This document shows positions 21,851 through 32,717 of a stretch of 64,000 bases of DNA, one piece after another. The notes under the pieces were generated by a model. It was given only the letters and a program-made list of their open reading frames with translations, did not search any database and had not been told where the DNA came from. The stretch is from Globodera rostochiensis (Eukaryota > Nematoda > Chromadorea > Rhabditida > Heteroderidae). A program made the translations under genes and the position numbers. The stretch covers positions 3,305,794 through 3,369,793 of the forward strand of contig JAEVLN010000008.1 in the NCBI GenBank assembly GCA_018350325.1, given 5' to 3'. How positions within the stretch are numbered: position 1 is the first letter of the stretch; every line of letters starts with the position of its first letter.

Positions 21851-23074
21851 TGTTGTCGTGTTCGTCTCGAGGAGGCGGTTGTTGTGAATGGAGGAGTTTG
21901 TTGTTTGAGTGGTACATTGACGGACATTCGTCGTCCATTTTATACGGTTTTACCCCAATGTTTTTTGATCAACATCATCATTACGTCGTGTTGTAACTGG
22001 AAATTCGAACAAATTCCCCCAAAAAAATGATCAAAATGGGGGCACCTTCGCTCAAAAGCCCACCGATCAGCCGTCTCCGTGTCCATCCAATCGTACAAAA
22101 TTCACACATTTGGCCAAATTAATTGTTGCGCGCATTGCCATCAAAAAAAAATGAATTTTCCAATTGAGCAAGAAGAAGACGCACTTAATAATCTTTTTTC
22201 AACAAAATTTTGTTGGGGGTGAAAGATCATCAACATTTTATCATTTGCACAGCGTCTTGGGACCAAAACGATTTCAAGACTGGCCAAGCTTCATAAACTT
22301 TATACCATTCGAAGGCCATAATAAGAAAAAGCTTATTCGAAAAAGCATTGGATAAAATTGAACAAAGTTATGACCAGAAAACAATGAAAAAAGGTCCAAT
22401 TTTTACACCTTTTCATTTATAACTTTTTAAATAATCTTCTAATCATTTTTGAGTTTTCGAATGATATAAAGATTATGAAGATTGGCCAGTCTTGAAAAAG
22501 TTAAGAGCTGCTAAACGTTCCCTGAGACGCGATTGACCCCCACCCCAATCAATCAAATCCCCCGTTGAATTTGTTGATTTTGAATCCTGTAGATGAACAT
22601 AAAAATGCAAAAGCTTGCTCAGAATGTCGCGACCTTGTTCGCTTTTTATTTTTTTGGTTTTTTATTTTTGTTTCTGTTTGGTTTTTAGAACCAAAAAATG
22701 ATTTTTTCCGTCCGTTTGACTCCCGCCAATTTTGACCCCCCCCCGTCGCCTCCCCCCCCCCTTAAAACTCGCTTTTTATCTTTTGATCACGTCAACTGAT
22801 CGGATCTTTCCGGAGATAAAAGTTACGCGAAAAAGGATCCGAATGCGCAGAGCGCCGACATCCATCGTTTGTCGCCACTTTTCTTCAAAACTTGGGCTTT
22901 TTTCGCCGAACAAAATTGGAGTTTGGCATTTTGTTGATTATTTCGGGATAAAATCACGATCAGGCGATCCGTGGGAAAGATCCGGATCCAAATTCTGATC
23001 AGGATCACCCCCACTTTTGGGGAAATGCCAGAATATTGGTCTTTCTGTCCCCCACAAATTGTCCGGTCTAAGCT
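21851..23074. other. Spacer upstream of the collagen gene with a foldback
   Basis: No exon recognised. At about 22268-22498 there is an imperfect inverted repeat: CAAGACTGGCCAAGCTTCAT on the left, and AAGATTGGCCAGTCTTGAA on the right. C-runs occur at 22737-22763. The last few hundred bases should hold the collagen promoter. Confidence 0.5.
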
Positions 23075-26000
23075 ATGAAAGTGCACATCGTGCCGTTGTT
23101 CGCCTCCACTCTGTCCGGCATATCGTTGTTGATCTCGTTGGCATTGATCGTCTCCATTTACAACGACGTGCACCAAAGCTGGCACCAGTTTGACCGCGAC
23201 ATCGACGCGTTCCGCGCCCAAACCGATGAACTTTGGAGCCGCATTATGGCACTGGGCCAATCAAAACGCCGACTAAGCCGCGCGATTGGACGGGCACGGA
23301 GTGGAGGCAATAATTAACCTCTAATCATTTTTTGTGTTTTGTTCAAATTCGCCGATCATTAGGCCCGTCCGAAGCGCGCTCGTCCAGACCCGCAGGCCGC
23401 GCACCCGGCACGCCCTCCGGCGCCCAGCCCCCGGGCGTTGCGCCCGCATTACAGGCGACGAGCGTTGTGCATGGAGAGGGATGCGGTGAGCGTTTAAACT
23501 TTAAACAATGTTTTCTGGTCAATACTATTTTGTTAAATTTAAATTTAAATTTGAGGGGAGTTTTTATAGAATATTCAACAACAAAAAGTGCCGACTGAAG
23601 TAAGAAACATAGCTGATTTAATTTTTTTAAAATATTTAACTATTAATTTGGATAAATATATTTAATTAAAAAGCAAAATTTAAGTTACATATTTTATTTC
23701 ATTAAAAACTTATTTATAATGATATTCCTGCACTTTTAGGCTTAGGTGAGAATGTTTTTTCCTCCCTTTCCTTTCATTTTGTGTGAAGGCGCGGGCGCCC
23801 GCTCGTTCAGTGTATGACTTTTGTTGTCTGTTCAACACTCTTTTCATGCTCTCTTTCTCTCTATCCCACTCATATTCACTCTCTTCTCTTTTCCTCTTAA
23901 ATTGAAGCACTATTTTCTCCGTTTTAGCGATTTCTCTGCGCTCAGACGTCCAATTTTGGTTCTTTAAAATGCTCCCCATACATTTACATTTGTGGCGGAT
24001 GCATTTGTATGCTCCATTTGGCTGTCCGGGCATCGCTTCTCGGCCTTTTGGCTAAGATCAAAGTGTAGTATCTGTTCTTTACGGCTTAATCTCCGTAACG
24101 ACCCCTACCGGGGTCAAAAGAGATTAACCAATTTTTGGAAAATGGTCGCAGCAGGGGGCTTGCTCCCTCTCGACCGCGCGTCGTCCCGGTATTGCACTTA
24201 CCTCCGGGCACGGCGCATCTCCCCCAAGGGGGAGATTTATAAAGCTTGGATTGGCACGGGGTATATGAATATACCCAGTGCTTATCTGGTTTGGACACTT
24301 TTATAGCTGTTGACGCGACTCTTCTTATGCTTATCATTTAATTACGAGTTTTTAATCCCCTCGGGGGTAGTTCTGCGATTTACACCTCTCTCAGTTTGAA
24401 TTACATGCCCTAGAGAGAGATCAAAAGAAGTTTTAAACAATTTTGAAGCGCTCGTTTCATTCATTCAAACCATTTGACTTCAGAAAATTCCCCAGGGTAT
24501 TTGAATATCCTTTTAAGGTGCTTAAAATATTTCAGACTTAAAAACGGAATTTTGACATCCAAATGTTTTCCTAAAAAGAATTAACAACAAAAAATTCGCA
24601 GTAAAAAGTAAATTTTAAACTACAAAAACATGTTCATAAATAAGCAAAGAAAACAACAAAAAAAACCCGGATAAACCGCTTATAACTGTTTGATTTGGCC
24701 ACACCGGACAAAGCCGATTCGAATGTTCTAAATTTTATGGCCTCATAGTCAGGGTCTTTTTTTAAATGATTTTTCAATTTTTTGTCGTCGACGGATTTAA
24801 ATTTGTAATGGATAATATCTAATCGATATTCAACGAGTCCATTAATGGTAAAATATCAACTCGTTCCCCTTTGCCCAACTTTTTTGGACTTTTTGCATTA
24901 TAACTTTTTTTCTAGCGAACCAAATAATTTATTTTTGGTATCATTCGAAAGCAAACATCAGTAGAAGCTATTAACAAGCAAAAGCTAACCGATTGACCAA
25001 ATGACAAAAAAGTTATGGCCCGAAAATCAGAAAGTTTGAGTTTTGTGACCAGAATGGCCATAACTTTTTTGCCATTCGGCCAATCGGTTAGCTTTTGCTT
25101 GTTAATAGCTTCTACTGAGTGTTTGCTTTCGAATGATACCAAAAATAAATTATTTGGTTCGCTAGAAAAAAGTTATAATGCAAAAAGTTCAAAAAAGTTG
25201 GGCAAAGGGGAACGAGTTGATACTCGTCCTCCATTAATGTTCTTTTTCAAGCTTCGTTTACAAAGCAAAAAGTCTCGCATCTCGCCTAACGGACGAAACT
25301 CGGGCGTCCACTTGAAAAATATTCTCCCCATAGACCATTCCAATTACATTCCCTAGGCACTGCTAGAATTGGCATTATTTTACAGCTTAAATTAAATTCG
25401 AATAAATAAGACACATCAACATCGGCAGGTTGCATGACTGGACCTGCAAACGCGTGCCCGCCAGGACTTCCCGGGCCGTCGGGAGTGCCGGGTAAGCCGG
25501 GCCCGGAGGGCATCCCGGGTGTGGATGGACTGAACGGAAAGGAGGCGGAAGACGTGAGCCCAGCCAACCAGGATATGGGCACCTGGTAAACAAACAAACT
25601 CAGCCTGAGTTGAAAACAAAACCCCCCCCCCCCCCCTCTCCGGTGATCAGAGAATTCTGTGGATTGTAATTTCGACTGATCAGAATGACTCTGATCAATT
25701 TCAACGGTGTTTTAGATTGATGAACTGAGGATAAATTCATTGAAAATCCAGATTTCTATTTAAACAAGATTCTTTTAAATACAAAAAGCAGGGGGTCAGA
25801 TCAACTAACAAGCATGCTGATCAGAACTGATCATTTTCAATGCTCTTCTTCTTTAAGCTTTTACTGCCCGGCCGGCTTGCAAGGCAGCACCGGCCCAGTC
25901 GGACGTGCCGGGTCCAAGGGGCACCCGGGTGCCAAGGGTCAGCCCGGACGTGCCGGACGCGACGGGAATCCCGGGGTTGCTGGTGAATCAGGCGCACCCG

Positions 26001-26541
26001 GACCGCCCGGCGAGGCGGGACCGTTAGGGCCGCAGGGCGAGAAGGGACGCGACGTGGAGAAGCCTATCGGCCGGGTGCAAAGTCTTTTTACATGGAAATG
26101 CTAAAGAAAATTTCTTTAGCCCGGACCGCGAGGCCCGCGGGGCCCAATTGGCCCGGAGGGGCCGGCGGGGGAGAAGGGCGCGGACGCGCCGCAGGGCAAG
26201 GAGGGACCGGGCGGGGAGCTCGGCACGCACGGACCTCAGGGAGTGTTGGGGGCACGCGGCGCGCCCGGCGACGAGGGGCCGACGGGACGGTAAGCTAAGC
26301 ATGGACTAGGTGCGGTACTTGACTATAAAATGAGTACAGTTTGTGGACTTAGAGGTCCAAAAACCCGAAAATTAATTATAAATGCCAAGACTTTTATACC
26401 GAGCCCTCCCATATTGTACATTTTTGGTTTAGGCCTGGACCGGACGCTGAGTACTGTCCCTGTCCACAACAAGCGTCAGCAGGAATTGGTGGTTCGATGG
26501 CTGGACAACAACATTATGTCGGCGGGCGACGGAGGGTTTGA
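23075..26541 (+). CDS. Cuticle collagen (nematode N-domain plus Gly-X-Y repeats)
   Basis: Secreted structural collagen of the nematode cuticle. Six exons join in phase (23075-23300, 23363-23485, 25429-25585, 25858-26074, 26120-26289, 26433-26541) for about 333 aa. Residues 1-75 match the Col_cuticle_N domain: a membrane/signal segment ([20 protein letters not shown]) and conserved [23 protein letters not shown] helix with DELW. A basic RAIGRARS segment follows, a possible furin-type cleavage site. Then [20 protein letters not shown] opens the first Gly-X-Y block, FYCPAGLQG the second, and the C-terminus has the diagnostic [10 protein letters not shown]. The Gly-X-Y phase is kept across every junction, which supports the splice calls; the weakest is the first donor (GTGGAG at 23301). 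Intron 2 is unusually long (1.94 kb) and holds a U2 snRNA gene and a foldback element. Confidence 0.92.
24032..24219 (+). ncRNA. U2: U2 spliceosomal snRNA, copy 1 (inside collagen intron 2)
   Basis: 188 nt starting ATCGCTTCTCGGCCTTTTGG, the universal U2 5' end. The branch-site recognition sequence GTAGTATCTG follows at about nt 33. The Sm site AATTTTTGG is at 24130-24138, and the 3' stem-loops end with CCCGGTATTGCACTTACCTC, the stem-loop IV signature. It lies in the long second intron of the collagen gene on the same strand. About 290 bp upstream and 20 bp downstream are conserved with the other copies, which probably includes the snRNA promoter elements. Confidence 0.95.
24840..25238. mobile_element. 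Near-perfect foldback element in collagen intron 2
   Basis: Arms of about 180 bp (24840-25020 and 25056-25238) are almost exact reverse complements around a 35-bp loop. The left arm runs ATTAATGGTAAAATATCAAC...AAAAAAGTTATGGCC and the right arm mirrors it. The element is missing from the homologous right arm at about 29835-29880, so it inserted after the large inverted duplication formed, or was lost there. No coding capacity. A transcript would form a long hairpin. Confidence 0.9.
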
Positions 26542-26793
26542 GCATTTTCGGGTCGCGCGAATTTCGTTCGATGTCAACAAAAAACGGATTTCGGCTTTTG
26601 GGCTTTCGGATGGAATGGATGGCTCGATGATGAAATCATATTCACACATATTGCTGAGTTTTTCCGGTAAAATTTACCCAACACAAACAACAAAACATCA
26701 TTGAGCACCAAAAAGCATCAAAATTCGACACTTCTTCATTACAAACAATTGATTTTGAGCATTCGGAGATAATCAGAAATGCTTAAAGAACAC
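26542..26793. other. Collagen 3' flank
   Basis: Sequence between the collagen stop and the second U2 unit. Presumed collagen 3' UTR and terminator region; no further exon seen. Confidence 0.4.
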
Positions 26794-26817
26794 TTCATAA
26801 ATCTCCCCCGTGGGGGA

Positions 26818-27005
26818 GATGCGCCGTGCCCGGAGGTAAGTGCAATACCGGGACGACGCGCGGTCGAGAGGGAGCAAGCCCCCTGCTGCGACCATTTTCC
26901 AAAAATTGGTTAATCTCTTTTGACCCCGGTAGGGGTCGTTACGGAGATTAAGCCGTAAAGAACAGATACTACACTTTGATCTTAGCCAAAAGGCCGAGAA
27001 GCGAT
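26818..27005 (-). ncRNA. U2: U2 spliceosomal snRNA, copy 2
   Basis: 188 nt with the same sequence as copy 1 as far as I can compare by eye, on the opposite strand. The proximal 60 bp upstream (27006-27065) differ from copy 1 at only one or two bases (TGTGTG for TGTATG), and homology reaches about 27300. Downstream homology stops about 25 bp past the 3' end, so this copy is only a ~500-bp unit. Confidence 0.95.
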
Positions 27006-27526
27006 GCCCGGACAGCCAAATGGAGCACACAAATGCATCCGCCACAAATGTAAATGTATGGGGAGATTTTAAAGGACCAAAATTGGACGTCTGAGCGCAG
27101 AGAAATCGCTAAAACGGAGAAAATAGTGCTTCAATTTAAGAGGAAAAGAGAAGAGAATGAATTTAGTGTTGAATAGAGACAAAGAGAGCGCGAAAAGAGC
27201 GTTGAACAGACAACAAAAGATGGGGATCATACACTGAACGGACGCGGGCGGACGCGGGTGGAGGGAAGGAGAAAACATTTTCACCTGACTCGTGAGCCTA
27301 AAAGTACATAATGAAATAAATTGTCATTTTAATTGTGAATATTTTTATCCAAATTAAATGAAATTTGTTAAATTCTTATCAGAATGTTTTTAACATTTCC
27401 GCATGTTTTGGTATTTAAATGAGCTCAGATCGCTCGCCGGGACCGAAATCATTTTTTAAATTTTTTTATTAATCCAAAATATTTGAACAATTTGAACAAA
27501 AAGTCGAAAAGTTAATACAAAGAAAT

Positions 27527-28835
27527 TCAAATACTCCCCGAATTCGTCTTTCCAATTTCCTGAACATTTGCCGCGGCATTTTCTTCCACAGAATCGACAA
27601 AATTTGGTTGAAATTGCTTTTTCCATTTATATAAAGTGACTTTTCCAATTTTCAACATTTTGGCAATGTCCACATTTCTAATTGTAGGATTTTTGTCCTT
27701 AATTTGATAATAACGTTTCATCAATTCCTCTTGTTTGTTGTGGGAGTGTTTATTTGGTGCTGTAAAAGAATTTTTAATTAATATAAATTTAAATAATTAA
27801 ATTGGGAGCCAAATACTCACCGGTTTGGCCAAATTTTCGTTTCCAATTGCCAATTGTTGCCAAACTGAGCCCCAACTTTTTCGCGACAATTTTATTTATT
27901 TGATTTGAATAAGCGCTTTTAAGCCCGGCCCGCATTAACTCGGCTTTCATTTGATCAAATTTCTCTACCAAATTTTTTTGCTGATGCTTCCGAAAGTTAT
28001 GCATTTTTTGACTTAGGCCAAATTCTTTTTTCCAATTGTATATTTTTTGGCGACTGACGTTGAAATTTTTAGCAATTTTCTGCTCAATTTGAACCCATTC
28101 TTTTCTCGAATATTTTCCTTTTTGCTTAAATTCTTCTCTCATCCCGTGGAATTTGGCAACAATTTTACGTTTTCGCTCATTTTCAGCAATATTTTCATTT
28201 GAAGACATTTCGGGCTGTTCTTCCCCATTTTTGGCATTATCAGAGTGATCAGACTCTGTGAGAGGAGGAGGATTCTGATCAGTTGAATTGGGTTCAATTT
28301 GTCCAAAGTGATCAGTCTCTGTGAGAGGAGGAGGATTCTGATCAGTTGAATTGGGTTCAATTTGTCCAAAGTGATCAGTCTCTGTGAGAGGAGGAGGATT
28401 CTGATCAGTTGAATTGGGTTCAATTTGTCCAGAATGATCAGACTCTGTGAGAGGAGGATTCTGATCAATTGAATTGGGTTCAATTTGTCCAAGCTGATCA
28501 GTTGAATTGGGTTCAATTTGTCCAAGCTGATCAGTTGAATTGGGTTCAATTTGTCCAAGCTGATCAGTTGAATTGGGTTCAATTTGTCCAAGCTGATCAG
28601 TTGAATTGGGTTCAATTTGTCCAATTTGGGTGTTCTGTCGGTCGATTTGGTGATGGACATTTTGTCCAAAGTTTGTTGGCGCCGGCGTTTTCAAATCTTC
28701 GGCTTCACCTTTGTCCCAACAGCCTTCTCCGAATATTTCATCAAATGTTTTGAGTTCCAATTTTACAGCTTCGGCTTTGTTCAATAAATTTGTTGCAAAG
28801 AATGCCACCAAAATTAAAATCCAAAATTCATTCAT
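27527..28835 (-). CDS. Secreted protein with degenerate peptide repeats and three tandem HTH-like units
   Basis: Two exons (28835-27821 and 27759-27527, phase 1, donor GTGAGT) encode about 415 aa; reading through the intron would give 348 aa. Residues 1-23 are a signal peptide (MNEFWILILVAFFATNLLNK, then AEA). An acidic linker with FGEGCWDKGEAEDL leads to repeats: four to five copies of the 11-residue LGQIEPNSTDQ, then four of a ~20-residue unit adding NPPPLTETDHF. The C-terminal half is basic with three helix-turn-helix-like units, each about 45 residues: IAKNFNVSRQKIYNWKKEFG, VAKKLGLSLATIGNWKRKFG and IAKMLKIGKVTLYKWKKQF. These resemble the homeodomain-like HTH of transposases. A signal peptide plus DNA-binding-like domains fits a gland-secreted effector that acts in host nuclei, but this is inference. 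The gene lies between U2 copies inside the large inverted repeat. Confidence 0.85.
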
Positions 28836-29429
28836 TTATTTGGGCAAAAAACTTCTGTATTTAGGGACATTTATAGAAATTCCAATTAAATTATAATTTA
28901 ACGGAAATTCGATATGATAAATTTGTCTATTAAAAATTTCTCACAGCTTTTTTAAATTTAATAAAATATTCAAATTTTTACAATATAATAAATATTATTT
29001 ATCTTTAATAAAAAAATAATTGAAAATAATAAATGACAGCCCACAATTAAAATGGGCATTTATTTATAAATTATCTCACCCAATCAATAATATTCGTGAC
29101 ATTTTGTAAATATTTCCTAAGCCTTTTGAACCGTGGCCAAATCAATATTCCAAAAAAATGAAATTTTAAAATTTGATTATTAATTTTCTCTGAAATGCCT
29201 TTAATATATGTATAAAAATTTTTATTTCTCTTATTACTTCAATTAGGAAAATCTTGCCCATTTTTTTCTATAATTTGAAGAATTTTGGGGAAATTTTATA
29301 TTGAATTTGGAAAAATTCATGTGCATTTATGTGCATATTTTGCAATTTTTGGTGCATATGTAAAATAATAAATTGGTAAATTATGGTTAGGGCCACGATT
29401 TATATGGCCATAAAATATGGATAAAAAAG
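28836..29429. other. AT-rich spacer upstream of the HTH-repeat gene
   Basis: Very AT-rich, no exon seen. Should contain the promoter of the minus-strand secreted HTH gene. I found no recognisable motif. Confidence 0.5.
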
Positions 29430-30890
29430 TTCTGATCAGCATGCTTGTTAGTTGATCTGACCCCCTGCTTTTTGTATTTAAAAGAATCTTGTTTAAATAG
29501 AAATCTGGATTTTCTTCAATGAGTAGTTCTTCTATCTTTTGAAAATAAAGATTCCTCTTTGAGCCGTAAAATAATGCCAATTATTTCTAACAGTGCCTGG
29601 GGGGGGGGGGGATGGTCTACGGGGCAAATACTATTCAAATGACCGCCCGAGGGAATGATTTCTGCGCGGTCCGTTCGGATTGCCCGGAGGTGCTGAAATT
29701 CAAATGCTTGAGAATCGAAATTTGTTCGAATGAATAATGAAAGGACCGCTTCGTTTTCGAAACTTTTTTTATGTTTTGTCCGTTAGGCGAGCCGCAAGAC
29801 TTTTTGTTTTGTAAACGAAGCTTGAAAGAACTTTAAAGGGCTCGCCGAATTATCGATTAGCTACTGACCAACCCGGAGGGCACAAAATTTAGAACATTCG
29901 AATCGTCTTTGTCCGGTGTGGCCAAATCAAACAGTTATAAGCGGTTTAGCCGGGGGGGGGGGGGGTTGTTTTCTTTGCTTATTTATGAACATGTTTTTGT
30001 AGTTTAAAATTTACTTTTTACTGGGAATTTTTTGTTGTTAATTCTTTTTAGGAAAACATTTGGATGTCAAAATTCCGTTTTTAAGTCTGAAATATTTTAA
30101 GCACCTTAAAAGGATATTCAAATACCCTGGGGAATTTTCTGAAGTCAAATGGTTTGAATGAATGAAAAGAGCGCTTCTAAATTGTTTAAAACTTCTTTTT
30201 ATCTCTCTAGGGCATATAATTCAAACTGAGAGAGGTGTAAATCGCAGAACTACCCCCGAGGGGATTAAAAACTCGTAATTAAATGATAAGCATAAGAAGA
30301 GTCGCGTCAACAGCTATAAAAGCGTCCAAACCAGATAAGCACTGGGTATATTCAAATACCACGTGCAAAAATCCAAGCTTTATAAATCTCCCCCTTGGGG
30401 GAGATGCGCCGTGCCCGGAGGTAAGTGCAATACCGGGACGACGCGCGGTCGAGAGGGAGCAAGCCCCCTGCTGCGACCATTTTCCAAAAATTGGTTAATC
30501 TCTTTTGACCCCGGTAGGGGTCGTTACGGAGATTAAGCCGTAAAGAACAGATACTACACTTTGATCTTAGCCAAAAGGCCGAGAAGCGATGCCCGGACAG
30601 CCAAATGGAGCATACAAATGCATCCGCCACAAATGTAAATGTATGGGGAGCATTTTAAAGGACTAAAATTGGACGTCTGAGCGCAGAGAAATCGCTAAAA
30701 CGGAGAAAATAGTGCTTCAATTTAAGAGGAAAAGAGAAGAGAGTGAATATAGTGTGGAATAGAGACAAAGAGTGCATGAAAAGAGTGTTAAACAGACAAC
30801 AAAAGATGGGGGTCATACACTGGAGAGGGCGGACGCGCGCGCCTTCACGCAAAATGAGAGGGAAGGGAACGGAGGGAAAAACATTCTCTC
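29430..30890 (-). repeat. Right arm of the large inverted repeat
   Basis: Inverted, degraded copy of 23738-25830. It keeps the U2 gene and pieces of collagen intron 2, but has lost collagen exon 3 and the foldback element. A G-run interrupts it at about 29600 and another at 29955. Confidence 0.88.
30403..30590 (-). ncRNA. U2: U2 spliceosomal snRNA, copy 3
   Basis: 188 nt identical to copies 1 and 2 on inspection, with Sm site and branch-recognition GTAGTA intact. Flanks on both sides match copy 1 inverted, so copies 1 and 3 belong to the inverted duplication. Identity of the RNA in the face of diverged flanks suggests selection or conversion. Confidence 0.95.
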
Positions 30891-32717
30891 TGATTTGTTC
30901 AAATGTTCCGAAAAAAGCCACTTAAAATCAATTGAAATTTTGATGGAATTTGTTAAGAAAATGGTACAAAATCAACGGGAAGAAGAAAATGATCAGAAAA
31001 ATTAGAAAAGGTCAAATTTTTGAGATTCGAAAATTTTCCGAATTCCATTCGCAAATTTTTTGGGTTACGGAAGAGAGAGTGTCTCTAGCAAAAAAATTTA
31101 TTTGTTAAATTTTTAGGAGAAATTTTAAAAATTTATTTAATATTTTTTCCCATTGTCATCCCGGTTCAACATTTTGCGTTTTTGATGATCGCTTCAAAAG
31201 GAGAGTGTAGGGTCCGGTAATAAAAATTGCGGGAGCTTCAAAATGGGGGGGGGGGGGTGCGCGAGTCCCACCGGCGAGCGCGTGCGTGTCCTTTTATGAA
31301 ATTCCCTTTTTTTTTACTGTCAATTAATAAAAAATAAAACAAAAATAAAAATAATTGCTTTAAAATATAAATTGAAAAAGGAAAAAATAACCAAATAAAT
31401 TTTGCATGAACAAAATGCGGGGGAATGGCGGGGCGATCAACGTGGTTGTGCTATGGTGGGGACCGGGATTGGGAAAATTAAAAAAGCGGGAGGAAGAAAT
31501 TCAGTCCCAAAATTGGAGACTTCAGTACCAAGTCCCGGTCCCGACCAACTTGTGTTTGTTTTATGCTTTGGAATTGATCATAATGGGCACGTGCTTTCAG
31601 GATTGCTTTGCAGCATCATTTTTTTTACGATTTTTCCGTCCTCCGTTAGCACAGAATCAAAGCCAAGCGCCTCGGGCGTTGTTCCTTTTATGATACCCCT
31701 TCCAGGCATGACATGGCATGTAGCTGCTGTAAAATTTTAATGCTTAATAATGGATTTATGCAAAAATTGTATAGTTTTCTAGTCAATTTGTTTTATATAA
31801 AATTTTCACAAAAAATTTAAAACAACTTTTTTATTCATTTCAAAATTGATTATAGCAACAAAAAAAAGGACAGTTACGACCTCTTTTTTGAGGAAACCCC
31901 GGCAGCACCAGAGTAGAGCGGATCGGGATTTTTGGAGAAAACCGGGACCGGGATCGTGAAAGCCGGGATCCAAATTGGAGCCAACATTTTGAACCGGGAT
32001 TCTAAAATATGTAATTAAAATTTAATCAAACAAAAAATATATGTATAAAGCTTAGTTGAATTTTTGCTCAAATCCTTAACGGTCTCCATTTTTTGGGTTT
32101 TAAGCCCATCGTTTTGGGAAATTTTTGAGTTTATTTATTGAATTGAAATAAAAAAAATTAAACGCTGCACACTTTCCATTTAAATTGTTGAAATTGAACA
32201 GTCGTCACACGTCGTTTTGTATCCCTTTGTTTAAAACCGTTGCAAATTCATTCCTTATATATGAAAGAAGCGAAAGTTCAACATTTTTTTGATGGGTTGT
32301 AAAGTGGAAGAGACAAGCAGAGGAATTGAGACACACTCTCTCGCATAATTCCCTTTCTCTCACTCAATGCGCCTGTGTTCTCTGTCGACAAATGTACACA
32401 CCAGCAGCAGGGATGGTCGTGCGATTTCCGACTTTCCGAAAAACCCGAACCTACCTCCCGCTCTCGGAAAATGTTTTTCTATTCAAACATTAAAAAATGA
32501 AAATGAATTTTACTTTTTAAATTAAAAAATTACGACCCCTTAATTCAAAGCCAAGTTCAAAAAAGAGCCACAAAAAACAAATGTTGTTTGCACCACCCTT
32601 CGGGCGTTTTATTTTGTTGCAATAAATTGTTGTTGTTAAAAAATAAATATAAAAATGAATGTGGGTGTGTGTACAGCTCGAAAACCATTTTGATCAACGA
32701 CATTTTATCGCGGTCAG
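30891..32717. other. Repeat-bearing spacer downstream of ANCHR
   Basis: No gene recognised. Contains a G-run (31245), a palindromic element with GGGACCGGGATTGGG and TCCCGGTCCCGACC ends (about 31440-31545), a related partial element at 31910-31990, and a GGGATGGTCG...TTCCGA fragment at 32412 related to the intronic MITE at 35371. Short frames here look random. Confidence 0.55.

Larger units (their letters stand above)
23738..25830 (+). repeat. Left arm of a large degraded inverted repeat
   Basis: Blocks of this region recur inverted at 29430-30890: 23738-24740 with 29880-30890 (contains U2), about 25240-25385 with 29565-29835, and 25735-25830 with 29430-29520. The left arm also holds a foldback element and collagen exon 3 that are absent from the right arm. 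Together the arms flank about 3.6 kb. Confidence 0.88.

Noticed and set aside
28469..28753. Plus-strand frame with repeated NWVQFVQADQL
   Set aside because: Antisense of the secreted protein's EPNSTDQ repeats; the minus frame has a signal peptide and splicing.
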